Source: Linanthus parryae
Lineage: Eukaryota > Streptophyta > Magnoliopsida > Ericales > Polemoniaceae
Direction of reading: 5' to 3'
DNA length: 64,000 bases
Assembly: GCA_023055425.1 (NCBI GenBank)
Contig: JALGPY010000012.1
Coordinates: forward strand, 17,061,922 to 17,125,921
This document shows, in pieces, positions 10,867 to 22,219 of this stretch (position 1 is its first letter; each line of letters starts with the position of its first letter). A program made the translations under genes and the position numbers. Under the pieces are notes generated by a model that was given only the letters and a program-made list of their open reading frames with translations, was not told the DNA's origin and did no database searches.

Positions 10867-12529
10867 TTAAGGGATTGGGTCTCCATCTTCCTTGGGATCA
10901 ACATCTTCTTCACCACGATCTTCTTCATCATCCTCATCATCTTGTTGCTCTTCCTGATCAGCAGCATCACCAGTTCCTTCAAACTGTTGTTCTTCAGTCA
11001 CTATCTCTGGAATTGCAGCTTTCTTCTTCCAGAGTCTGGACTGTCTGCATCAGCTTGTTCCTGTTCTTTATTACCCTCTTGAACTACCTTTTTGCCCTTG
11101 TCCACCACCCTTGTAGCCTCATCCTGAGTTGTGTGCTCACTGAACAACTCTCTGGTTGAACCTTCTGCATCCTTCTTTGATCCTTCTGCAGCCTGAGACA
11201 CTTCTTCTTCCACATGAAGTACATTGATGCTCTTGAAGATGCTTTCAACCATATACTTCACCTGTTTGAATTCAGTGCCAAACTCATGCTGATTTTCGTT
11301 CACCTCATCCACATCCTTCTCAAGAAAGTTAAGTTACTGAATCACCAAGGAAAGATCTTGAGGTTGAGTAGGTAGGTTTGAAATAGGGGTCAAGGCCTTG
11401 GGTTTAGGGAACTTCTTGGATTGAAGTTCCTTCTCATATAGATCAGAGTATAACTTCCATATTCCATCATTGGTTTTCACAACACCAATTCTCTTAAATG
11501 CTTTTTCATCAAGCATGCCAAAACCAGCAGTAATGGTTTCTTCTCTGTCAGAGGTAAGGTCAAGGTGAAGAAAGAAAGCAGAAAGCAGATTAGCATAGGG
11601 TAGAGGGTGCTTTCTTTCTTTGGTCTGAGAGTAGAGCACGTGTTCCATCACAATTATTGGAAGATCAATCTCATACCCATAAAGTATCATGTCAGTCAGC
11701 AGCTCTTTTGAATTCTCCCTAGAGGAGGTGGAGACATTAGGTATAAAGAATTCTTCCATAGCCAATTTCAATGCTTCAACCTTGTTGGGATAGTTCTCAG
11801 TGTTGTACCTCTTGGAACAGCCTAGAACATTTTCAAACTATGAGTGATCTAACTCCATTGTAATCCCATCAAATTTAGATTGAATCACTAGGTTCACAGT
11901 TGTTTTGATTTGCACCAAGTTCATATAGAAAAGCCTAGTAAGTCTAGGGTAGGCAACTTCAGGAGGGTTCAAAACTTTTCAAATAGACCTTTTCTTCAGT
12001 CTCTTAACACACACTCCAGGTTCATGGTTTTCTACATGTCAGCACTAACCAGGCTACAATAAGCTACTGGTCTAGAAGCAGAACCATCTAACCACTGACC
12101 TCTAGCAGTTTGAGATATAAACCACTTTCTGGAAAGTTTCTTACCAGGGGATTGAGGCTTTTCAGAATAGATCTGAAGTTCCTTGCCAGTGCTTTTCTCT
12201 TGTGCAACCTCTACAACTTTTCCTTTTCTCTTGTCAGAAACTGTAGGCTTCTTCTTCGTCAACTTCTTTGGACTAGTCACTTGTTCCTCTGGCTGTTTCT
12301 CTGGAGCAGACTGATCTCCCATCTTCCTCTTTTTGCTGGAAGTTGGTGTTAGATCCTTCTTGCTTTTCTTTGTTGGAGGAGAAGGAACCTTTTCTTCAGT
12401 TGGGGTTCTGGAACTAGAATCACCACTGATGGTTTGAATCACATCTTCTACAGTCTTCCTCTTCTTTTCTAAAACCACCTTTGAACCTCCAGTCATCTTG
12501 ATTCTTTGGGATTCTCTTCTGGTGCTCAT
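10867..12529 (-). pseudogene. S1 extra ORF in env position, frameshifted
   Basis: It starts at MSTRRESQRIK (12529) and ends GDPIP-stop at 10867, between pol and the 3' LTR, the place of the env-like ORF in SIRE-type elements. Order: basic Lys/Pro/Ser-rich N-terminus; a core beginning KWFISQTARGQWLDG and, in a later piece, YEIDLPIIVMEHVLYSQT; then a Glu/Asp-rich C-terminus. The core resembles the domain catalogued as putative plant transposon protein, a name with no known activity. No transmembrane segment is clear. Frameshifts split it into at least three pieces (12032-12529, 11334-11771, 11001-11312), so it is not functional. S2, S3 and S4 carry relatives at 23843, 33252 and 47640. Confidence 0.7.
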
Positions 12530-12994
12530 TAGGGTTTGGGGTGAAGAAGAGATAGGCATGAGTGATACGGAGAGAAGAGAGAGATAGAAGAAGATAAATA
12601 CTGGAGAGTTTGAGCTAGATAAGGAAACTGAAATATTTCCAAATCTTTTCAAGATCTTTACAGTTTGAACTCAAACCAGTGTGTGCGTGTGTGTGTGTGA
12701 CGCGGGAAATGAAATAACATAATGCTGATTTGTAAAAAAATAAATCTTAAAAGGTAAATACAATATTGGACGATTATCCGCTGAGATAGCGTCGAACATT
12801 GAGAGATCCAATTTTTGACTAGAAAGCATAAAAAGACTTATTTTCAAGGCTTTGGAAAGAGTTTCAAGGCTTTAAAAAGCTATATTGCAGAAAAAATTAA
12901 AATCAAGGCTTTGGAATGATTTTCAAGTCTTTGAAAATCAATTCAAAACTTTGAAACACATAAGTCTTTACCTTAATCTTAACCGATACTCCCC

Positions 12995-15900
12995 CTAAAC
13001 CAATGCTTCCTTATTAAGCATGTCCGTTTCCAATATGAGGGCTGTAAATCTTCTTCTGGCAATGGTTTAGTGAAGATATCTTCCAGTTGCATGTCAGTAG
13101 AAATAAATTAAAGAACAATATCACCTTTCTCAGCATGATCTCTGATGAAATGATGTCTAACGTCAATGTGCTTGGTTCTGGAATGCTGAACTGGATTCGT
13201 TGTGATTGAAATAGCACTGGTGTTGTCACATTTGATAGGAATTTCTTTGAAATCAAAAGCCAGATCGCTCATTTGCTGTGCAATCCATAAAACTTGTGAG
13301 CCGCAGGCTTCGCTTCTATATATTCAGCTTCAGCTGTTGATAATGCCACACAGTTCTGTTTCTTTGAATGCCAGCTAATTAGGGATGAACCAATGAATTG
13401 GCAACACCCTGAAGTGCTCTTTCTGTCAACTTTATAACCTACAAAGTCAACATCCGAATATCCACAAAGAGAGAAGTTAGGCTGTTTTGGATACCAACAC
13501 CCTAAGTCTTCGGTACCATTTAGATATCTGAATATCCTTTTAACAATAGTTAAATGTGACTCTTTGGGATCAGATTGAAATCTTGCACACATGCAGAAAC
13601 TAAACATAATGTCTGGTCTACTAGCAGTAAGATATAGCAAAGATCCAATCATACCTCTGTTCTCTTTCTGATTTACACTCTTACCATCTTGATCATTATC
13701 GAAGGATGGTGTAGAACTCATAGGAGCCTTGTAACTTTGGAATGAGACATATTGTACTTGTTAATCAAGTCCTTAGTGTACTTGTTTTGATGCAGTAAGA
13801 TTCCTTTCTTCATCTGTTGTACATGCAGTCCAAGGAAGAAGTTCAATTCTCCCACTAAGCTCGTCTCAAATTTCATGCTCATAAGACTTGAGAAATCCTT
13901 ACAAAGAGAATCATTAGTATCCCCAAACAGAATATCATCAACATGAATTTGAACTACTAAAATGTATTTCTCATGAGTTTTGATGAAAAGAGTTTTATCA
14001 ACCAGTCCTCTCTTGAAACCATTTTCAAGTAAAAACTTTGACAATCTTTCATACCAAGCCCTTGGAGCTTGTTTCAAACCATAGAGAGATTTGTCAAGTT
14101 CATAAACATGATTTGGAAACTCATCATTTTCAAATCCAGGAGGTTGAGCCACATAAACTTCTTCTTGCAAGTAACCATTCAAAAAAGCACACTTGACATC
14201 CATTTGAAAACAATTTAATGTTCATGTAAGATGGAAATGCAAGTAACATTCTAATAGCTTCTAATTGAAACAGGAGCAAAAGTCTCCTCATAATCAATAC
14301 CTTCTTCTTGGTTGTAGCCTTGAGCCACTAGTCTGGCTTTATTTTTGATTACCTTGCCATTATCATATAACTTGTTTCTGAATACCCACCTTGTGCCAAT
14401 GACAGTCTGATCCTTTGGTTGAGGAACTAGATTCCACACCTTGTTTCTCTCAAATTCATTGAGTTCACTTTGAATTGCAATGACCTAGTTTACTTCTTGT
14501 AACGCTTCTTTCACATTTTTTGGTTCTACAAGAGAAACAAAAGCATTAAAAGCACATAAAATTTTCAATTGTGATCTTGTCTGTGTACCAGTGGATAGAT
14601 CAAATATAATGTTGTCAACTGGATGAGATGACAGATATTTGAATCTCTTTCTTGGAGTCCATGGCTCAGGTTCTCCAGGTAACTTCTCAATCCTTTAAGA
14701 TCTTGAAGAAGTAGCTTGATCACTTTGATTCTTCTGTTGCTCATTTTCAAGGCTTTTCAAACCATTTTCAAGGCCTTGAAAATTCTTCCTATTTTCCTGC
14801 AAGCTTTCCTTGAAACTACGTGAAGTCTCTGCTTCATCTTCTGACTCATGCTTGTTCAAATTCAAGTCTCCAAAACTTTCACTCAAAGAACCATCATAGT
14901 TTTTATCAAAAATGACATGAATACTTTGTTCAACAAGCTTAGTTCTTTTATTGTAAACCCTATAAGCTTTATTAGTCAGAGAGTTACCAATAAAGATACC
15001 TTCATCACTTCTTGCATCAAACTTACCAAGTTTGTCCTTATCATTGTTGTGAACAAAACAAGTGCAGCCAAAAGATTTGAAATAAATACTTGGATTTCTT
15101 CCTGTGAAGAGTTCATAGTGGGTCTTCTTCAAGATTGGCCTAATCACCTGTTAAGTATGTAGTTGGTTGTGTTCACAACTTCTGCCCAGAATAATTTTGG
15201 AAACTTGTTCTCTAAAAGCAATGTCCTTGACATGTCTTCAAGAGTCATGTTCTTTCTTTCAACAACACCATTTTGTTGAGGAGTTCTTGGAGCAGAAAAG
15301 TTGTGAGAGTTACCATACTTAGCACAAAATAAATCAAACTCAATTTGATCAAATTCTTTACCATGATCACTTCTAATTGAAGCAATTGGCAGGTTTTTCA
15401 AAGGTTGAAGCTCCTTACAAAGCTTTGAAAATTAAGATAGAGCTTCAGATTTATCTCTCAGAAACATAACCCAAGTAAATCTAGAATAATCATCAGCAAT
15501 AACTAACATATACTTCTTACCCTTTGGAGTTGGAGTCCTCATAGAACTACAGAGATCCATGTGAATTAATTCGATGGGTCCGGTAGTACTTACAAATTTC
15601 TTTGGCTTGAAAGAGCTCCTTGTCTGCCTACCTCGAGCACAGGCTTTGCATACTTCATCATCTCTGAATTTGATAGAGGGCAATCCTCTTACCAGGTCTT
15701 TAGAGATTAACTCGTTCAGGGCATGCAAGCTAATGTGTCCAAGCTTTATGTGCCAAAGCTTTGAATCTTCTTTCAAGGCCTTGAGACACTTTAAGCTTTC
15801 ACATGAAACTTTGTTAGTGTGTAAAGTATAGACATGTTTGACCTTGAGGTAGTGAGAATGAAAACTCCAGATTTCTCATTTTTCACCACACATTTATCTT

Positions 15901-18067
15901 TGTCAAAGACAACCTTGTTACCATTATCACAAAGTTGAGATACACTAAGCAGATTGAATTTCAAACCATCAACTAAGTAGACATCAGAAATAGAGTTTTC
16001 AGAATTTGTATCAACTTTACCAATACCTAAAATGTTGCACTTCGTTTCAAAAGAAATGTTGCACTTCCCTTTATCACCACGTGTGATTGAGCCTTAAGAT
16101 TGCTTTCTCAGTTCTGTGAATAAAGATCTCTTTCCACTCATGTGTCTGGAGCATCCACTATCAATAAACCATCTTTGATCTTTACTCTTAGTGATATCAT
16201 GCAAAACCATTCACTGGCTTACCCAGCTGTCAGACCGTGTGGAATTTAAATTCATATTCAGGGTCAACCATGTTAGGTGTTCTAACCCCTTTTGGAACCC
16301 AAATCTGTCTAACTTGTCCTTTAAGTTGGAATGAGAAGGTGTTCCTCATTATTTGAGGGTGTCTTCTTCTAAAAGGACAAGTCATCTTAACATGACCAAT
16401 TCTATTGCGATAATGGCACTTAGGAGAAGTTTTTTTACTAGCCTTCACAAATCTTGTGTTGCTCTTTCAAGGAAAATTTGGAATGTAGCCAATACCAGTT
16501 TTGTGAACAGACTGTAAGCTTCCTCCAAGAATAAAATTCAAATTGTGTTCTGAGCCAGCAAGATTTGTGATAGCACTCTTAGCATCTTGAAGTTTCTCAG
16601 TTAGAGTAGTGTTTTGTTCTTCCAATCCATCATAATGAAGTCTTAGACCAACAATTCTGTCACTCAAATGAGAGTTCTCAGTAACTACTTCCTTGACTTG
16701 AGTTTTCAAGGCCTTGAAAATGGTTTCCAAGAATTTGAAATCTCTGTCAGAGTCCTTCTGAGAAATTTCAAGGCTTTGATTTTTACAAACAAGTTCCAAG
16801 TTCTATTTTTCTTCCTCATGAACCTTTTCTTTCAATGTTCTAATCTCTTTCAGATAGTCCTCCTCATTTAAAAGCATTGTTCTAAGATAGTCAGTGAGGA
16901 CATCTGTTATTTTAGAAATCAAACAGTTTACCATTACCTCAATGTTCTTTTCAGAACTTTCATCATGCTAGGTCATAAGGTAGAGGTTGGCTTGTTCTTC
17001 CTCAGATTCAGAATCACTAGAGGAATCAGAATCACTCCAGGAAGCTACCATAGGTTTCTTTCTTCTCTCATGGTCTTTCTTCTGAAATGGTTTGTGTTTC
17101 TTGTGTGGATAGTCTCTGATTAAGTGTTCTGCATCCCCACACTCGAAGCAATTCCTAATTTATCTTTATTACCATGAGAGATAGCTTTACCTTTGTAATC
17201 TCTTCTAATGGAGAATCTGTTTTTGTCCTTACTGAAGTGTTTGTTTCCAAAGTTCTTCTTTATCTTTAGAATCATGGTCAAGGATTTATAAATGAGAGAA
17301 AAAGAATCTTCATCATCATCTTCTTCTGGTTCAAGGCTTTGAGATGAGTCACTCTCCCTAGCCTTGAGAGCTAAGTTCTTGACACTGTCTAGTAAATCTT
17401 CATCAGCTTCATTCATAGATATGTCATGTGTAAGCAACTTTCCTTGCAAGTCATCAAGTTCAAGAGATGATAGATCTTGAGCTTATTCAATGGAAGTGGT
17501 ATTTGGTTTCCATTTTGCTTTAGTAAGACGTCTCAAAATCTTTCTAACACTTTCTTCATTGGAAATATGTTTTCCCAATGAATCAAGGTTGTTGACAATA
17601 TCAGCGAATCTTTTGAACATATCTCTGATTGTTTCATCTCCATTCATCTTAAACATCTCATATTGCCTGAGGTATATGTTGATCTTGGTTTGCTTGACTT
17701 GGATGGTTCCTTCAAAATTCACTACAAGCTTATCCCAGATCTCCATGGCAGTTTTGCAACCTGAAATCCTATTAAATTCAACTGCACTTAAAGCACAATA
17801 TAAGAGAATCATAGCTCTGTAATTCTTAGAAAATTGTTCTAATTCAAAAGCAGAAAGTGAATCCTCAGTTTTGCGAGTTCTGATCCAATCTTTCTCAGTA
17901 TAGAATATGTGAGGACCCTTCTGAATGATAGTTCAAAGTTCCATATCTTGATCAATGATGAACATTTTCATCAGAGCTTCCCAGTGCACACATTTTTCAC
18001 CACAAAACAAGAGATGTCTATTAGCAGCTCTTCCATGGAAGAAACCACCATCTCCTACAGTACTCAT
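12995..18067 (-). pseudogene. S1 gag-pol, Sirevirus type, multiply frameshifted
   Basis: It starts at MSTVGDGGFFHGRAANR (18067), just after the PBS, and ends at TAG (12995-12997), which is followed at once by a GGGGGAG tract. Domains in order on the minus strand: gag (HWEALMKMF region); first zinc knuckle CFECGDAEHLIRDY, whose last Cys is Tyr; coiled-coil-like gag C-terminus; second knuckle CHYRNRIGHVKMTC, whose second Cys is Arg; protease DSGCSRHM near 16160; integrase zinc finger and catalytic core (MDLC, RSDHGKE, NGVVERK; 15776-15144); a linker rich in QGLE repeats; RT (14439-13718) with HVDD in place of YVDD; and RNase H (LSTAEAEY near 13320). At least ten breaks separate the pieces. It is dead, but the full domain order is clear. 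Confidence 0.85.
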
Positions 18068-18102
18068 AATCACAAGATTATTAGATCTATGCAGTGATAC
18101 AA

Positions 18103-18114
18103 GCTCTGATACCA
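18103..18114 (-). promoter_or_regulatory. Primer-binding site of S1
   Basis: GCTCTGATACCA on the plus strand is TGGTATCAGAGC on the element strand, complementary to the 3' end of plant initiator tRNA-Met. It lies 2 bp from the LTR edge at 18117. Confidence 0.9.
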
Positions 18115-18116
18115 AT

Positions 18117-19316
18117 TGAAGGACAGTAGAAGAAACTACATGATCAATACTCTAGAAGGGGGGGGGGGTTGAATAGAGTATGGCAATTTTAGAAACTTTT
18201 GCTAAAAGAGTGGTTTCAAAGAAATTTGTGAGAGGCAGCAAGTACTTCAAGTCCTTGGAGTCAAATAGATAGTAAAGAGTGAACTGATAGTTTTCAAGGC
18301 CTTGAAATGAAGTTGAAGCCCTTGAACTGAAAGCCTGTTTTGAGCAGTTTGTAAGCTAAGTAAAAGCAGTAAAGTAAAAGCAAGAGACACAGTGATTTAT
18401 AGATTTCAGTCCACTTGGACCTACGTCTCTACCTCAGGGACTTAATCCCTGCAGGATTTTCAACTCAATTCTTATTAATCAAAAGCTGAGCTCTAGATCT
18501 CAAGCACAGAGAGCTTACTCTGTTACAGCTTGTGGTTCTCACTAACCTATCTAGTACCTGCTCTAGCTAACTTATTAACTAAGAATTCTCTATTGTTCAC
18601 TTTGAACAATCCAGGAGAATAAGAACTGGAAGTAATATACAAATGACGATCAGAAGATAAGAACACTGAGAGTTGAGTCTTCAGTGAATGTGCAGTGTTC
18701 TTCAATGAATGGATTGAGTGATGTAGATCTGCTTCCAGGATGATTTTCAATCCTCTGTAGTGTTTGAATGTCTCTGTATGTTGTACTCTGTTTTGTGTCG
18801 AAATTCTTAATTCAAAAATACTTTTATGCAGCTTGTTTGAATTGAAGATATGCAGGATCTTCATTAAAACTCTTTCCCAAAATCAAGTTGCAAGCTTTTG
18901 ACTCTTCTAACAGCTCTCCCAACGGCTATTTTCTCAGTATCTTCAAAGGTACTTGTTTATTGGACGTTTGAGAAGATTTAGGTACAACAAATCATTGTGC
19001 ATAATGGCTTATACAGATTAATTTCATTATGCATTCAAATAGATTAGGAAACAATCCTTCAAACTAGGAAACTAAATATCCCTGCACAAACTGAGTCAAA
19101 CAAATAGATTATCACAGTATATAGTATAGAAACGATTTTTCTTTCATCATCAAGTAACATATAATGAATTATAATAGATTAGGAGTTTGGATAAGATCAT
19201 CAGCTCCCCCTAAGTTCATGCCAGAATCTATAATAGATAATGAAACCCTTGAAATCAGTTTCAAGGCCTTGAAACAGACAAGCTGTTTCAAGCCTTTGAA
19301 ACAGGCTGAACTTACA
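18117..19316 (-). repeat. 5' LTR of S1 (type A)
   Basis: 1,200 bp, TGAAGGACAG to CTTACA, matching 9278-10494. It has the G-run near 18158 and palindromes at 18292 and 19259. On the right it runs straight into a PPT and 3' internal sequence (19317 onward) of a second A-type copy, so it also serves as that copy's 3' LTR. Confidence 0.85.
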
Positions 19317-19877
19317 ATCTCCCCCTTGATGTAAGACAAAACCAAAATCCCTGTAGGATTAGATTCTCTGCAAAAAGTAGTCATTAGACCATAGCAGAGC
19401 CCTTGAAAGTAAAACTCAACACAAGATGTCCAAGTGATCCAACTTATTAGCAACAAAAAAAACAGCAAAGTCCACCAGCAAATCCTATTAATCTCAACCA
19501 CATCTGTAAGTTAAAACAAATAAAACTCCTAAAATTTCTCCCCCTTTTTGACGTCCATCAAAAAAGCATGAGAAAATGTTGGATTAAAGTTTGGAAAGAT
19601 TTAAGTAAATAGTTTCGAAAAGATCGAAATTTTTAAGACTTTGAAGAAAATTTCAAGGCCTTGAAAAAGAAAGAAAGAAGAGGCAAGAATTAAGGGGTTG
19701 GGTCTCCATCTCCCTTGGGCTCTGCATCTTCTTCACCACTATCTTCTTCATCATCCTCATCATCTTGTTGCTCTTCTTGATCAGCAGCATCACCACTTTC
19801 TTCAAACAGTTGTTCTTCAGTCACTATCTCTAGAATTGCAGCTTTATTCTTCTTCTTCTTGAGATCTTTGATCAGCA
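19317..19877 (-). pseudogene. 3'-terminal fragment of an A-type Sirevirus, copy 1
   Basis: Contains the PPT (ATCTCCCCC), a CTCCCCCTTTTTGACG tract near 19541, and the acidic C-terminus of the extra ORF (19690-19878, ending DGDPTP). It stops abruptly at AGCATCT, where LTR-type B sequence begins. It is repeated almost exactly 1,836 bp to the right. Confidence 0.8.
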
Positions 19878-21152
19878 TCTAGAAGAGGGGGGGGGGTGAA
19901 TAGAGTATGGAAACTTTTTCTAGTAACTAGCCTTTTAAAACTTTAAGCCTATGTATAAAAGAAATTCAAAGCTTTGGAATTGGTTTGTAAAGCTTCAGAT
20001 AAAACTGTGACTGTCAGAAGCTTCAAATCTTTGAGATAGGGAATTCTCCAGAAGGTTCAAATCTTTGAGCTTATTGCTTTGAACTGATTTGCAACATAAA
20101 TATAAAGCAGTAAATAAAAGCTAAAGAACACATGTATTTTTACAAAGTTCAGTCACAATTGGATCTAGTCTCTGCCTGTGGGGTCTAATCCCTCCAGGAT
20201 TTCAAAACACTTCTTATTAATCACCCAGATTTAGCCCTAGATCTAAAGAACACATGTATTTATAGATTTCAGTCCACTTGGACCTACGTCTCTACCTCAG
20301 CGACTTAATCCCTGCAGGATTTTCAACTCAATTCTTATTAATCAAAAGCTAAGCCCTAGATCTCAAGCACAGAGATATACCTTACTCTGTTACATCTTGT
20401 GGTTCTCACTAACCTATATAGTACCTGCTCTAGCTAACTTATTAACTAAGAATTCTCTATTGTTCACTTTGAACAATCCAGGAGAATAAGAACTGGAAGT
20501 AATATACAAATGACGATCAGAAGATAAGAACGCTGAGAGTTGAGTCTTCAGTGAATGTGCAGTGTTCTTCAATGAATGGATTGAGTGATGTAGATCTGCT
20601 TCCAGGTTGCTTTTCAACCCTCTGTAGTGTTTGAATGTCTCTGTATGTTGTACTCTGTTTTGTGTCGAAATCCTTAATTCAAAAACACTTTTATGCAGCT
20701 TGTTTGAATTGAAGATATGCAGGATCTTCATTAACAAACTTTCCCAAAATCAAGTTGCAAGCTTTTGACTATTCTAACAGCTCTCCCAACGGCTATTTTC
20801 TCAGTATCTTCAAAGGTATTGTCTTGATCTTGTTTATTGGACGTTTGAGAAGATTTAGGTACAAAAAATCATTGTGCATAATGGCTTTTACAGATTGATT
20901 TCATTCTGCATTAAAATAGATTAGGAAACAATCCTTCAAACTAGGAAACTAAATATCCCTGCACAAACTGAGTCAAACAAATAGATTATCACAGTATATA
21001 TTATATAAGTGATTTTTCTTTCTGGATAAGATCATCAGCTCCCCCTAAGTTCACGCCTGAATCTTCAGTGTTAATTTCAAACCCTTGAAATCAGTTTCAA
21101 GGCCTTGAAACAGACAAGCTGTTTCAAGCCTTTGAAACAGGCTAAACTTACA
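19878..21152 (-). repeat. Hybrid B/A LTR
   Basis: The first about 365 bp (to about 20245) match the type B LTR at 21714-22080. After a repeated 19-bp CTAAAGAACACATGTATTT (20121 and 20243) the sequence switches to type A (compare 18397 onward) and ends at the standard CTTACA plus PPT junction. The left end lacks the TGAA terminus. Confidence 0.75.
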
Positions 21153-21713
21153 ATCTCCCCCTTGATGTAAGACAAAACCAAAATCCCTGTAGGATTAGAT
21201 TCTCTGCAAAAAGTAGTCATTAGACCATAGCAGAGTCCTTGAAAGTGAAACTTAACACAAGATGTCCAAGTGATCCAACTTATTAGCAACAAAAAAAACA
21301 GCAAAGTCTACCAGCAAATCCTATTAATCTCAACCACATCTGTAAGTTAAAACAAATAAAACTTCTAAAATTTCTCCCCCTTTTTGACGTTCATAAAAAA
21401 AGCATGAGAATATGTTGGATTAAAGTTTGGAAAGATTTAAGTAAACAGTTTCGAAAAGATCGAAATTTTTAAGACTTTGAAGAAAATTTCAAGGCCTTGA
21501 AAAAGAAAGAAAGAAGAGGCAAGAATTAAGGGGTTGGGTCTCCATCTCCCTTGGGCTCTGCATCTTCTTCACCACTATCTTCTTCATCATCCTCATCATC
21601 TTGTTGCTCTTCTTGATCAGCAACATCACCACTTTCTTCAAACAGTTGTTCTTCAGTCACTATCTCTAGAATTGCAGCTTTATTCTTCTTCTTCTTGAGA
21701 TCTTTGATCAGCA
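21153..21713 (-). pseudogene. 3'-terminal fragment of an A-type Sirevirus, copy 2
   Basis: Near-identical to 19317-19877, with only a few differences seen by eye (for example one Ala/Val change in the acidic peptide). It includes the PPT and the C-terminal acidic piece of the extra ORF (21526-21714), then joins type B LTR sequence. Confidence 0.8.
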
Positions 21714-22219
21714 TCTAGAAGAGGGGGGGGGGGTGAATAGAGTATGGAAACTCTTTCTAGTAACTAGCCTTTTAAAACTTTAAGCCTATGTATAAAAGAA
21801 ATCTCAAAGCTTTGGAATTGGTTTGTAAAGCTTCAGATAAAACTGTGACTGTCAGAAGCTTCAAATCTTTGAGATAGGGAATTCTCCAAAGCTTTGGAGC
21901 TTATTACTTTGAACTGATTTGCAAAATAAATATAAAGAAGTAAAGAAAAGCTAAAGAACACAGGTATTTTTACAAAGTTCAGTCACAATTGGACCTAGTC
22001 TCTGCCTGTGGGGTCTAATCCCTCCAGGATTTCAACACACTTCTTATTAATCACCCAGATTTAGCCCTAGATCTCAAGCCTAAGTGAGCTACCTTACACT
22101 TATACAGCTTTTGGTTCCCAACCTATCTAGTAACAGCTACAACCTGTTGAAACAATAAGAACCTCTTATTGTTCACTTGAATAGCTAAAATTATAAGTTT
22201 GTGAGGTTGAGAAACTAAA
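21714..22219 (-). repeat. Type B LTR of S3, first part
   Basis: Starts within the LTR at TCTAGAAGAGGGGG, the position where type A LTRs have CTCTAGAAGGGGGG, so roughly the first 40 bp of the LTR are missing. It ends where S2 inserted at 22220 and continues at 31895. Confidence 0.7.

Larger units (their letters stand above)
9278..19316 (-). mobile_element. Sirevirus-type Ty1/copia element S1, degenerate
   Basis: Read on the minus strand: 5' LTR (19316-18117), initiator-Met PBS, gag-pol remnants, an extra downstream ORF, PPT, and 3' LTR (10494-9278), about 10.0 kb in all. A third ORF in the env position, repeated GGGGGAG purine tracts, palindrome-rich LTRs and the PBS are hallmarks of the Sirevirus (SIRE/Maximus) lineage. 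Gag-pol and the extra ORF are broken by several frameshifts and stops. No target duplication brackets the pair, because the right LTR abuts the internal 3' region of another copy at 19317. That suggests LTR recombination after insertion. Confidence 0.85.
19317..22219. repeat. 1,836-bp tandem duplication of element fragment plus LTR
   Basis: 19317-19877 plus the following LTR sequence recurs starting at 21153, an offset of exactly 1,836 bp (for example the short reading frames at 19690 and 21526, and GCATCTAGAAG at 19875 and 21711). Copy 1 continues from type B into type A LTR sequence, while copy 2 stays in type B until interrupted by S2 at 22220. Unequal recombination between LTRs of two subfamilies explains this best. 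Confidence 0.8.

Noticed and set aside
11001..11312. Possible membrane envelope glycoprotein in the extra ORF
   Set aside because: No convincing signal peptide, transmembrane helix or Cys pattern is visible. Only the position resembles env.
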